From Paraburkholderia fynbosensis (lineage in GTDB: Bacteria; Pseudomonadota; Gammaproteobacteria; Burkholderiales; Burkholderiaceae): a DNA stretch of 64,000 nt. The translations under genes were made by a program, and so were the position numbers. The DNA lies in assembly GCF_902859935.1 (NCBI RefSeq), contig NZ_CADIKI010000020.1, forward strand, positions 1-64,000, in the 5' to 3' direction. Under the pieces are notes generated by a model. The model was not told the origin of the DNA, did no database searches, and saw nothing but the letters and a program-made list of their open reading frames with translations. Position 1 is the stretch's first letter; each line of letters opens with the position of its first letter. Below, in pieces: positions 42,659 through 50,479 of this stretch.

Positions 42659-43069
42659 TTAATACGCCGAGGGCGTCACAAAATGCACGATATGCGCGGC
42701 CCGCAGCGCATCGTCAATCGACACAATCTGCAGGTGGTAAGTACCGCGCGTCGTAGTGACATTCGGCCTCATCTTTTCGCCCGGTCTGTCTGCCGTCACC
42801 TGCCACGTGTCGCCCGTCCGTCGAACATGAAAAACCGGTGCCGTGCTCTGCGCGAAGGTCTTGATGTGTTCGTCGCACGGAAAGGCAATCGCCAGCAAGG
42901 TTCTGTCAGCAACCGCCAGGTCGTAGATCTGGTCCGGTATGTACGGCAGGCGCTGCACATTGCCTGCCGTCCCGCGCAGAACTGGATCAGCAGCCGTTAC
43001 TGCGTGCGCCACGGTCGACAACGCCGCTGCTATGACCACTGCCGTCAAGGCGCTCCCGACTGTTCGCAT
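42659..43069 (-). CDS. Second, N-terminal-only VirB9-like protein
   Basis: A 136-residue exported protein (signal peptide to VAHA). Only the VirB9 N-terminal pattern is present: LPYIPDQIYDLAVADRTLLAIAFPCDEHI followed by RPGEKMRPNVTTTRGTYHLQI. The C-terminal domain that contacts VirB7 in ordinary VirB9 is missing, and the gene has its own ribosome site (GGAGG) three codons from the virB8 stop. An accessory channel piece or an evolving duplicate are both possible. Confidence 0.65.
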   Translation of the reverse strand: MRTVGSALTAVVIAAALSTVAHAVTAADPVLRGTAGNVQRLPYIPDQIYDLAVADRTLLAIAFPCDEHIKTFAQSTAPVFHVRRTGDTWQVTADRPGEKMRPNVTTTRGTYHLQIVSIDDALRAAHIVHFVTPSAY

Positions 43070-43070
43070 C

Positions 43071-43778
43071 TCACCCTCCAGATGAAGCCGGCGCACCCGG
43101 CTCTGTGTTCGGCTCGAAGCCGGTCACCGTGAATCCCGTTCCGTTGATGTAGCGGTTCTGGGGCGTCAACGCCTGTTTCACGAAGTCGTAGCGGAACAGC
43201 ACATGCCAGTACACCGTCTTGTTGTCGCCGTTCCCGTCGTTGTAGGTCGTGAATGTTGCTTCGGCCTTGTGATCGTCCCGGTCGAGAATGCGCACGCGAA
43301 CATCCTTGACCCGGCGCACCGTCGTCTCGGCGATGTTGTAGTACGGGTTGTCCCTGTTCTTGGCGTCCATCTCGTGGTTGAAGCTGTCCGCAACGTTCGA
43401 TGCAGAATGCAGCCTGACATAATCAATATGGTCCTGGCGAAACGCGCGATCGAGCGTGTAGCGTTCCGTCACGTATCGGGCAAGTTCGCTTTCGATCACG
43501 GCATCTTTCGAACTGAGCACCGCAGGTGTGCCGATCTCGCTTTTTGCGACGTGGTTGTGCGCGTCAAGGGTGAGCACCACGGGCGGCACATACGCCTGAT
43601 TGGCCTTGTCGTAGGCCATCGAAGCCAGCGCAAGGCCCGCGATCGGCCACGCTACCAACGCAAGCAGGTATGCCCGATTCCGGGATAGGCGAATCGCTTC
43701 ATAGGATTCGGCTGGCGGTGCGTCAGCCGCTGCCGCATTCCGTGCCCTGGATGATTTCTGAAGAATCGCGCTCACCAT
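43071..43778 (-). CDS. virB8: VirB8 inner-membrane assembly protein
   Basis: A 235-residue bitopic protein with one transmembrane span near residue 40 (AYLLALVAWPIAGLALASM). The periplasmic domain is NTF2-like; motifs include ESELARYVTERYTLD, YNIAETTVRRVKDVRVRI and the family segment YDFVKQALTPQNRYINGTGFTVTGFE. VirB8 nucleates the channel by binding VirB9 and VirB10. It overlaps virB6 by eight bases. Confidence 0.92.
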   Translation of the reverse strand: MVSAILQKSSRARNAAAADAPPAESYEAIRLSRNRAYLLALVAWPIAGLALASMAYDKANQAYVPPVVLTLDAHNHVAKSEIGTPAVLSSKDAVIESELARYVTERYTLDRAFRQDHIDYVRLHSASNVADSFNHEMDAKNRDNPYYNIAETTVRRVKDVRVRILDRDDHKAEATFTTYNDGNGDNKTVYWHVLFRYDFVKQALTPQNRYINGTGFTVTGFEPNTEPGAPASSGG

Positions 43779-44863
43779 TGACCTCCATCAGATGCGCCGC
43801 GCGAAGGTCCTGTGCCTCCTGGGCCGCCCGGTTGACCGGCACCCGATGGGCTCGACACGCCTGAAGGGCTCGTAGCGCCGCCCGAGGACAACGCCCGCTC
43901 GATTCGCGCAAGCTGGGTGCCGTGAGCAGTCTGGGTGTTGCTGATACTGGTCAGTGCAGTCGCCGCGCCTGGATTCGCGCCGGCGCCGCCTCGCCCACCG
44001 CCCGAAAACTTCGACATGATTTGAGACATCATGAAGCCGCCGATCATGTCCGCCATGCCGCTGCCGGCGGCGCCGCTCGATGTCAGGGCGGACGCCAGCG
44101 GGCGAATGGTAAAGGCCATGAAAAGCGCTATTGCGCCGGCGATAATGATTGCGGCGAATGCATCTTTTGCCGTCATCGCATTGGGGTCCATCTTCGAGAC
44201 AAACTGGTCGGTGATATCGAAGCTGAATTTCACGATGACGCCGAGCAGGATGCCGACCAGTGCAAACTTCGCCATTGCCGCGAACCAGCTCATTCCAAAT
44301 CCACGCGTACTGTTCCACATCAACGTTGGCACGAACAGCGGGAACAACAGCATCGTGACTGCAAAGCCCATGTCGGAACCAACCTTCAGGACGAGAGCAA
44401 TCAGGACCATTGCTGAATTGACGATCTGCAACGCCAATCCAAGAAGAACGATGCCGATATTGAGCATGGACTGCTTCATCATCTGGCCCGATGCGTCTGA
44501 AAACTTGTTGTAGTCGTTTTCGAGATACTGTGTCATCGACTGTCCGCCCATCAGCGAACTTACGGTGTCGTCGCGTAGCTCCTGGAATGAGTGAAAAATC
44601 TGTCCGGCCAGCCCGCCCCAGTTCAATGCTGCAAACACGAACATGATCGTGAGCAGCATCCTCACCAAAGGCCATACGTCCGCCGGATCGCGCCCGGAAT
44701 GAACCCGCATAACCTTCACCGCTACCCAGATCATCGCGAGGTACAACGCGGGTTGCGTGACCGCGTGCCCCAGCACCGGGTAGTTGGTCGACAGAAACGC
44801 TTCCGTCCGCGAGGGAATGCTGTCGAACAGCGTCTGGATGAATTGATCTACCGGATCGGCCAT
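43772..44863 (-). CDS. virB6: VirB6 polytopic channel protein
   Basis: A 363-residue TrbL/VirB6-family protein with about six to seven hydrophobic spans, e.g. VRMLLTIMFVFAALNWGGLAG and MLNIGIVLLGLALQIVNSAMVLIALVL. The C-terminal tail is Gly/Ser/Pro-rich. It forms the inner-membrane part of the channel. It lies two bases before the EexN-like gene and overlaps virB8. Confidence 0.9.
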   Translation of the reverse strand: MADPVDQFIQTLFDSIPSRTEAFLSTNYPVLGHAVTQPALYLAMIWVAVKVMRVHSGRDPADVWPLVRMLLTIMFVFAALNWGGLAGQIFHSFQELRDDTVSSLMGGQSMTQYLENDYNKFSDASGQMMKQSMLNIGIVLLGLALQIVNSAMVLIALVLKVGSDMGFAVTMLLFPLFVPTLMWNSTRGFGMSWFAAMAKFALVGILLGVIVKFSFDITDQFVSKMDPNAMTAKDAFAAIIIAGAIALFMAFTIRPLASALTSSGAAGSGMADMIGGFMMSQIMSKFSGGGRGGAGANPGAATALTSISNTQTAHGTQLARIERALSSGGATSPSGVSSPSGAGQPGGPGGTGPSRGASDGGQW

Positions 44864-44864
44864 G

Positions 44865-45173
44865 TCACTTGCTCGCGCCGAAGAACCTGTCGTTAACCGC
44901 TGCGGCTGCCGCCGTGCAATCCCTTGCTTCCGGGGTGTCGGCGCCGACGCCGATACCGTGGTTCTTGCATTCAGCCAGTCGCTGCTTCATCTCGTCCTGA
45001 TGCGCGAGGTAATACGCTTCGGTCTTCGGCTCGAACGCCGGCACAGTCTGCGCGGGGGGTTCGGTAGTGCCGTGACCCGTGCCACTGGTATGCACGACGT
45101 AAATGATCAAGCCGCCGAAACCAACCGCTGCTACCGCGAGAAGGAACCAGGTGAGTTTGCCTGTCCACGTCAT
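44865..45173 (-). CDS. EexN-like entry-exclusion candidate
   Basis: A 102-residue protein with one membrane anchor at residues 8-27 (TWFLLAVAAVGFGGLIIYVV). The exposed part ends TEAYYLAHQDEMKQRLAECKNHGIGVGADTPEARDCTAAA, which resembles the EexN pattern Y-x-x-H-x-E-x-x-x-x-L-x-x-C-x-N...C. EexN proteins normally are lipoproteins; here no lipobox is seen and an N-terminal span replaces it. Lies between virB6 and the VirB7-like lipoprotein. It would block uptake of like plasmids; inferred. Confidence 0.55.
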   Translation of the reverse strand: MTWTGKLTWFLLAVAAVGFGGLIIYVVHTSGTGHGTTEPPAQTVPAFEPKTEAYYLAHQDEMKQRLAECKNHGIGVGADTPEARDCTAAAAAVNDRFFGASK

Positions 45174-45228
45174 ATGTCTGTCTCCCGTTTCAGTCACCCT
45201 GTGCGCCGGCAGGCTCACGGTGCACGAG

Positions 45229-45354
45229 TTACACCTGATGGCCGATCGGATGAAAATCGCACGCGCACGGCGATTTCGATATCGCGCCGGAATGCGCACA
45301 ACCGGCGAGACACATGGCCCCTGCCATCAGAAGGGAAAAAGCGATGAGTCGCAT
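45229..45354 (-). CDS. VirB7-like lipoprotein (41 residues)
   Basis: A tiny ORF: MRLIAFSLLMAGAMCLAGC then a 22-residue mature peptide ending in ACDFHPIGHQV. The lipobox LAGC is textbook. Two further cysteines (SPCACDF) could crosslink to VirB9. Its place between virB5 and virB6 and its size fit the VirB7 position in T4SS operons. It is too short for common ORF thresholds and overlaps other open frames; I checked the frame codon by codon. Confidence 0.75.
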   Translation of the reverse strand: MRLIAFSLLMAGAMCLAGCAHSGAISKSPCACDFHPIGHQV

Positions 45355-45362
45355 GTCGTTCC

Positions 45363-46013
45363 TCACTTCGATACGTTGTGAAAGAACTTCGTGCGAGCCG
45401 CCGTCGCCTGATTACTTTCATTCACCTGGTTCGCCGTCAGATTCGCATTGATGGCCTGCAATTTCGTTTGTGCGGACTGCGCCATGCCCAGCTCGGCCGA
45501 CATGCGGTTCTGCAGATCGGCTGCGTCCTTGACGTTCTGCGTCGTGTCGACCTGTTGCGACAGGTTCTGGAAATTACGCAGGTGCGTTTGCGCCTCGTCG
45601 TACAGCGACTCTCCACCAGCCAGCGCCGACCGAACCGAATCGGTGCTCATCCTGTAGTTCGCGCCCTCGCCCTTGTCCGCGAAGTCATCGGGTGACATCG
45701 TGTTCATCACCTTTTCATACGTCGCCTGTCGGCTGCCGTAGATGCCGCTCTTCTGCTGCGATACAACGTCCTGCCAGCTGCCAGGAACAATTGACGACGC
45801 GTCAATTGCATCGGTCAACCCCTGGCCGCCGCGCCCGTATGAACCGGTTACCGCGCCGTATTGCTGCTTGAGCGTGTCGTATTGCTGCTTGAGCTGAGCC
45901 AGTTGCGCGGCCAGCGCGGTCCACGTCCCGGCGTCACCGACGGGAACGCCCGCTGCGAACGCTGACATCGATATGGCCATCGCTGCGGTGGCCGTCACAA
46001 ATGCACCTTTCAT
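45363..46013 (-). CDS. virB5: VirB5-like minor pilin
   Basis: A 216-residue exported protein (signal peptide to AFA near residue 21). It is mostly helical, with LAAQLAQLKQQYDTLKQQYGAVTG near residue 33 and YDEAQTHLRNFQNLSQQ near residue 140, the VirB5/TrbJ pattern of long amphipathic helices. It forms the pilus tip. It overlaps the DUF3717 gene by four bases and precedes the VirB7-like gene by eight. Confidence 0.88.
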   Translation of the reverse strand: MKGAFVTATAAMAISMSAFAAGVPVGDAGTWTALAAQLAQLKQQYDTLKQQYGAVTGSYGRGGQGLTDAIDASSIVPGSWQDVVSQQKSGIYGSRQATYEKVMNTMSPDDFADKGEGANYRMSTDSVRSALAGGESLYDEAQTHLRNFQNLSQQVDTTQNVKDAADLQNRMSAELGMAQSAQTKLQAINANLTANQVNESNQATAARTKFFHNVSK

Positions 46014-46246
46014 CTCTGCACCTCCGCATCCTGTTGCACAGTTGACACCCGCACGAAAGCGCGCAAAGCATCGCGCTGCAGGTCGTCGAGTTCGTTATCT
46101 GCCACCACGCGATGGTCAGCGATCGTCTCGCCGTAAAGTCGCGCCAGCGCACATCCCACGGCGCTGCCGGCAAACCCGGCATCCGATGACGCGCGCACAC
46201 GCCACCAGTGGATTGCCCCTTCGATTTCACCGAGCGTGAACCGCAT
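46010..46246 (-). CDS. DUF3717-family protein
   Basis: A 78-residue protein starting MRFTLGEIEGAIHWWRVR, the exact style of DUF3717 (MxFTLAEIExAINyWR), a small family found mostly in Burkholderiaceae, function unknown. It overlaps the upstream membrane gene by 20 bases. Its presence inside a T4SS operon is unusual in my knowledge of the family. Confidence 0.75.
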   Translation of the reverse strand: MRFTLGEIEGAIHWWRVRASSDAGFAGSAVGCALARLYGETIADHRVVADNELDDLQRDALRAFVRVSTVQQDAEVQR

Positions 46247-46481
46247 GCCGCCGCTCCTGGTTGTCCATGCAGTACATCCTGAAGCCTCGCGCCCACGACC
46301 ACGCATACACAAAACAAAGCGCGAGTACGCCGTACTGCTGCGATTCCCACGCCATCCAGAACCAGAACGGTTGCCCTGCAAGTCCACAGATGCAGGCCCA
46401 CTTCCGCCAGTGTTCGCGCCGGTCCTGCGACAGGAAAACGCTCGCGGCACCAAGTACGCCGATTGCAATCTGTCCGATCAC
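46227..46481 (-). CDS. Small membrane protein
   Basis: An 84-residue protein with about three hydrophobic segments (IGQIAIGVLGAASVFL, WACICGLAGQPFWFWMAW, YGVLALCFVYAWSWA), Trp-rich and with a cytoplasmic basic tail. It lies 22 bases after virB4 and overlaps the DUF3717 gene. Unknown family. Confidence 0.65.
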   Translation of the reverse strand: MIGQIAIGVLGAASVFLSQDRREHWRKWACICGLAGQPFWFWMAWESQQYGVLALCFVYAWSWARGFRMYCMDNQERRHAVHAR

Positions 46482-46503
46482 AGGGTCACCTCCACGTCTC
46501 AGG

Positions 46504-49023
46504 TCAAACGTTGTGCGTCCGTTCAGCTAGAGCCCGCGCCATGAACACCGGAACCCACCGGCTCGGGTCCGTTGTGCCCAACTCGGCGCGAACACGATTC
46601 ATCAGTTCAACCGACCTGTCATTCGACGACAGCACGGCAACGAGCTCAGGCATGTCCGACATATCAAACGAGGCGCGCACACTGACTCCGTTGCCCTTCT
46701 TGATAAGCACCTTGAACTCCTCCGGCACGGCGCGCTCGATAAACTCGAACTCGCTCTGCGAAAAGTCGAGGTTATCGATGTAGTCCCGTCGATCGGCCTT
46801 GTCGTTCGCCAGATAGAAACTCGTCACCGCCTGGTTCTTCACAGCCGCCACGGGTCGATAGAGCGCGCTGGGCTCCGGCGTAATGAAGAGCGTCGCACAG
46901 TTGCGCCGGCGGAATGTTTCCCGGTATGTTTCGATCTTCTGTTGCCAGAATGCGTTGCGGATCAGCATCTGGGCTTCGTCCCACACGATGATTGCGGGTG
47001 ATCCGTCGAGCGACTGTTCGATACGATGCGTCAGATAGTTGAGCAGGACAGGAAGCTCCGGCTTCGCTTCCTTGTCCTTCATCAGCTCCCGCATCTCATA
47101 TCGGTAGTGACGGTGCGTTGTCACGTCGAGCGTGTCATGCTCGTTGTCGAAGACTGGAGCATTCGCGCCACCGCTGTGCCATACCGCAATCGCCTGGTAC
47201 AGGGCTGAATTCTTCGCGCCGAACCGCCAGGCGAGATTGCGCAGGCGCCGGTCTTCGAACCTGGTCAGGTGGTCGTTGAAGTTGTCATTGACCGCCGTGG
47301 CAATGCGTTCGATATCATCGACAGTAAGCACATAGCCGTAGCACGTCGCCATCATCTGCAGCAGCTCGCGCAGCATCGCGCGATTCTGTTCGGTGTCGGG
47401 CATCTTGCAGGGATTGCCAAGGGACCGTGACAGGCTGAGTACGATGTCGGCGGCGCCCATCGCCTGCATGAACACGGTGCTCCCGTTCTCCCGGTCGAAC
47501 CAGTGCACCCGTGGCTCGAACTTGTCGGCCTGGCTGGTGATCGTCGCGACAAGCAACGTTTTGCCGGTCCCCGTTTTCGCCCCGAAATTGCCGTGCGCGG
47601 GCACCATTCCTGGACGCTCTTCATGCAGATTGAGGAAGTAGCCGGTCTGACCTTCCGTCGGCAGAACCATGAGGCATTCGCCCCAGAGGTTTCCGTCGAA
47701 ACGCCCTTGCGGAAAGCTGTGCAGCGATGCAAAGCAGGCGAACTCGATCGTCTCGACCTTGCCGACCCGGCCGTTATGCCGCTTGCTGGCACCCGGTATC
47801 TGCGACCATACGGCACGCTCCATGCCGGTCGTCTCGACAACCGGCTTCACGCCCCAGTTCTTGAAGCACTCGCCCGCCTTTCCCACGGCATCGTCCAGCG
47901 CCTCGAGCGCCTTCAATGCGGCTTCCTGCGAGCGCCCTTCTACCGGCACGTGAACGAGAACACTCATGTGATGCGTGCCGAGCACGGCCTTATTGGCCGC
48001 CTGCCGCATACGCAACGCGGTGATTTCCGCCGACATGCCGGCAGTCGTCCGGTCGTGCGACAGCCGGGCCTCACTGGTCGACGTCGCCATGCTGGCGTCA
48101 AGCTTGTCGATCGGGAAAAACTTCTGCGTGACAATCAGTTCGGCGGGCAGCCGCTGGAACCGGTCAGCCATCCCGGCGACAGCGCCATCGGGCCAGCGCG
48201 ACATGGCGAGCACCTGTCCGATGCGGCGATGGTTGAGCCCGTTGACTTCAAAAACGTCTTTCCCCAAGATCGGGTTGCGGCCGAAATGCAGATACGAACT
48301 CGCGATCGCCTGGGCCAGGTTGTACGAGTCAGCGAGCACGGGGCCGTCTTCCTGCGTGAGCAGATAGCGCAGGAAGCGCGCCATCTCGCAACATGGTCCG
48401 ATTTCCGTTTCGACGCGGCCCAGCCGGCGAGGCGCGTAGTGTGCCAGCGATTTCATCAGCGAGTTGACCTTCTCTTCAAGGTCACGCGCCTGCCGCGACT
48501 CCGTTTCAAGCCTGTCGTTGGCGCCAGAAGGATTGATCGCATTGAATACGCGATCGAGCCGCCCCACTACCCCGCTGTAGTGCCGGTAGCGCACGATGGC
48601 GATATAGATTTCGTGCTGATACAACGACCGCATCTGGAAACGCGCCTTCAGCTTTTCATTGAGGAAATTCGGAAACCAGTTCGAATACTTACCGGCGGGC
48701 CACCGGTTGGCCTTGCGCCGGATCTCGTACACGTAAATGCCCACGTTGCTGTCAGCAATCGACTCCAGCGCGGTGTTTCGCTGATGCTTGTACGCATCGA
48801 CGCCGATGTCATCCAGCATTTCCGCGTAGAGCCCCTGGAGACGCACTATTTGCACGAGTCCGCTGTCGAGCGTACGCAACGTATGACCGTTGTAGTACGC
48901 GTTCAGGCCAAACGGAAGTTCGCGCGAGGCGTGGAGATCAGCCGCATCATCCTTGTCTGCCTCGCTACGCTGAACGAATGGCGACGCACCGAAATGACGA
49001 TTCAGAAAGTCACCGAGGGACAT
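46504..49023 (-). CDS. virB4: VirB4 secretion ATPase
   Basis: An 839-residue cytoplasmic/peripheral ATPase. The CagE/VirB4 N-terminal domain has VRLQGLYAEMLDDIGVDAYKHQRN; Walker A is FGAKTGTGKTLLVATI near residue 478; Walker B is IIVWDEAQMLIRN near residue 670; the C-terminal part keeps the VirB4 FITPEPSALYRP loop. It drives pilus biogenesis with VirB11. Start 49023 is chosen over the extension to 49077; it overlaps virB3 by 14 bases. Confidence 0.94.
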   Translation of the reverse strand: MSLGDFLNRHFGASPFVQRSEADKDDAADLHASRELPFGLNAYYNGHTLRTLDSGLVQIVRLQGLYAEMLDDIGVDAYKHQRNTALESIADSNVGIYVYEIRRKANRWPAGKYSNWFPNFLNEKLKARFQMRSLYQHEIYIAIVRYRHYSGVVGRLDRVFNAINPSGANDRLETESRQARDLEEKVNSLMKSLAHYAPRRLGRVETEIGPCCEMARFLRYLLTQEDGPVLADSYNLAQAIASSYLHFGRNPILGKDVFEVNGLNHRRIGQVLAMSRWPDGAVAGMADRFQRLPAELIVTQKFFPIDKLDASMATSTSEARLSHDRTTAGMSAEITALRMRQAANKAVLGTHHMSVLVHVPVEGRSQEAALKALEALDDAVGKAGECFKNWGVKPVVETTGMERAVWSQIPGASKRHNGRVGKVETIEFACFASLHSFPQGRFDGNLWGECLMVLPTEGQTGYFLNLHEERPGMVPAHGNFGAKTGTGKTLLVATITSQADKFEPRVHWFDRENGSTVFMQAMGAADIVLSLSRSLGNPCKMPDTEQNRAMLRELLQMMATCYGYVLTVDDIERIATAVNDNFNDHLTRFEDRRLRNLAWRFGAKNSALYQAIAVWHSGGANAPVFDNEHDTLDVTTHRHYRYEMRELMKDKEAKPELPVLLNYLTHRIEQSLDGSPAIIVWDEAQMLIRNAFWQQKIETYRETFRRRNCATLFITPEPSALYRPVAAVKNQAVTSFYLANDKADRRDYIDNLDFSQSEFEFIERAVPEEFKVLIKKGNGVSVRASFDMSDMPELVAVLSSNDRSVELMNRVRAELGTTDPSRWVPVFMARALAERTHNV

Positions 49024-49294
49024 AGGTCTTCGCTCCGCCCCAGTATTTGAGGCTACGTGGCTTCGCCGTCGCGCCAAAACTCTGATACGCGACCGAGAAC
49101 GCGAACATGTCTTTCGCGGTGATCAGATAGGCGCCGATGACCATGAAGGGCACGGCGAGCATCACCGGCCACCATTTGAGGAACATGAAGACAACCGCGG
49201 GCAATACGAACGAACCGAGGAACAGCTCAGCTAGGCAACCCCATATCATCCAGGGTTGCACCATACCTTTCGGGATTTCGTGTACTTCACGCAT
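49010..49294 (-). CDS. virB3: VirB3 inner-membrane protein
   Basis: A 94-residue protein with two close hydrophobic spans (MIWGCLAELFLGSFVLPAVVFMF and WWPVMLAVPFMVIGAYLI), the VirB3 hairpin topology, and a short C-terminal tail ending KPRSLKYWGGAKTYVPR. VirB3 docks VirB4 to the membrane; the gene order virB2-virB3-virB4 is conserved here. Confidence 0.88.
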   Translation of the reverse strand: MREVHEIPKGMVQPWMIWGCLAELFLGSFVLPAVVFMFLKWWPVMLAVPFMVIGAYLITAKDMFAFSVAYQSFGATAKPRSLKYWGGAKTYVPR

Positions 49295-49303
49295 GACCTC
49301 ACC

Positions 49304-49687
49304 TCAAATCTGCGAGGAAGCGACCGACGCCGCATAGCGGACGATAGAAGGGACCGCAAAGAACACAAATGAGCAGATCACTGCGATCACGGCACCCTTC
49401 ATCGGAATCCAACCCTTCGGCACCCCGAGCACACAGATGCCGAGAATCGCCATGAAGACATAGGGACCCGCGTCTACGAACAGCCAGCTAACGAAATCGC
49501 GAACCAGGCCAGTGCCGGTGCTGTAATCCATCGCATAGGCGTATTCGGGGAACACCACAGCAACGAACAACAGGGCCAGCATGGCCGCCGACTTTGATTT
49601 CGAGCGCGTCAGCGGGGGTGACTTGCCAAGCAAGAAGTGCTGAATTGCAGGGGCGAGCGTGAGCGCGCCTATAATGACGGTAGCCAT
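49304..49687 (-). CDS. virB2: VirB2-like major pilin precursor
   Basis: A 127-residue precursor. A long N-terminal leader (to about residue 52, ending EYAYAMDYST) precedes two hydrophobic helices (YVFMAILGICVLGV and GAVIAVICSFVFFAVPSIVRYAASV), the hairpin pilin fold. The length of the leader is normal for VirB2/TrbC pilins. First structural gene of the operon; GAGG is eight bases from the ATG. Confidence 0.87.
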   Translation of the reverse strand: MATVIIGALTLAPAIQHFLLGKSPPLTRSKSKSAAMLALLFVAVVFPEYAYAMDYSTGTGLVRDFVSWLFVDAGPYVFMAILGICVLGVPKGWIPMKGAVIAVICSFVFFAVPSIVRYAASVASSQI

Positions 49688-49811
49688 GGTTAGTCCTCAC
49701 AGGGTTGCGAAATGGCTAGGTTGGTGTCAGTGTTGGTAGCACCGACATCAACCGCTCCTATCGCTCTCCGGGCGCCATCAACAGTCTGGCCGGATCGCGC
49801 TTGGAGCCAAA

Positions 49812-50030
49812 TTAATCTCCCTCTGACACCTCCTCTCGCAACATTGGCAACGTCGGCGCATCCGATGCGCATCCCTTGCAGACGGCCTCATCTTCCAGTT
49901 CGGCCCGACGAGTACGAAGCTCAACAACGAGCTGCGCATTTTTCGACCGTGCCTCCTGCTTTGCTCGCTCGATGAGCCACTCATTTAGCTCTCGGGGGAG
50001 TCGACACTGCGAGCGAACGATGTCACCCAT
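49812..50030 (-). CDS. Arc-type ribbon-helix-helix regulator (minus strand)
   Basis: A 72-residue protein starting MGDIVRSQCRLPRELNEWLIERAKQEARSKNAQLVVEL: a beta-strand (QCRLP) followed by two helices, the Arc/MetJ DNA-binding fold. The tail is acidic. It is the first gene of the virB operon side, 124 bases before virB2, and divergent from a second Arc-type gene. It probably controls its own promoter, and likely the virB operon. Confidence 0.75.
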   Translation of the reverse strand: MGDIVRSQCRLPRELNEWLIERAKQEARSKNAQLVVELRTRRAELEDEAVCKGCASDAPTLPMLREEVSEGD

Positions 50031-50053
50031 TCCCTCTCCTCTGGTGCTTTTTG

Positions 50054-50120
50054 GTCACTACTATATAGTGACACAGTGTCACTATATTCCAGCGCCACCA
50101 TAGTGTCAAATGTCACTATG
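50054..50120. promoter_or_regulatory. Palindromic operator array between two RHH genes
   Basis: A perfect 23-base palindrome (11-base arms TATAGTGACAC at 50064-50074 and GTGTCACTATA at 50076-50086, one central base) lies between the two divergent genes. A further half-site GTCACTA is at 50054-50060, and CATAGTG/CACTATG arms (50099-50105, 50114-50120) overlap the start codon of the plus-strand gene. At least five TAGTGNC/GNCACTA half-sites fall within 67 bases. Tandem half-sites like this are typical of Arc/CopG-type oligomers. Confidence 0.8.
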
Positions 50121-50408
50121 AAAGACAGCTACCGCTCACAATTCCGGCTACCGTGGTCCCTCTACTACCAGTTGAAGGAATCCGCCACGATAAATCGGCG
50201 CCCACTCAACGCTGAGCTGGTCGCTCGTTTGGAGTCGACCTATCCCGGACTCAGCGTCGTACGCGACGATACCGATGTCGACGAAATGCGTGAAACCGTC
50301 ACTACAATGTCTCTCGCCGAGCTCATGACCCCAGACGAGATAACGATGTTCGCGGAACGCATGCTCGCTATTGCCGCACGCAAGCGCACTACCAAGACAA
50401 CACCGTAG
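50118..50408 (+). CDS. Arc-type ribbon-helix-helix regulator (plus strand)
   Basis: A 96-residue protein starting MKDSYRSQFRLPWSLYYQLKESATINRRPLNAELVARLES: the strand FRLP plus helices match Arc (FNLR...LNSEI). A GTG at 50076 would add 14 residues; the ATG at 50118 is family-like but has no ribosome site and overlaps an operator arm, so a leaderless transcript is possible. Divergent from the other RHH gene. Confidence 0.75.
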   Translation: MKDSYRSQFRLPWSLYYQLKESATINRRPLNAELVARLESTYPGLSVVRDDTDVDEMRETVTTMSLAELMTPDEITMFAERMLAIAARKRTTKTTP

Positions 50409-50479
50409 TGACACTTTCCGACAGATGGTGTGACGAATTCAAGAGGCGCACTTAGCCTTGCGGTCGCCGGCGTTTTGTG

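Noticed and set aside
47503..49050. 515-codon plus-strand frame over virB4
   Set aside because: Antisense shadow; virB4 has both Walker motifs in the other frame.
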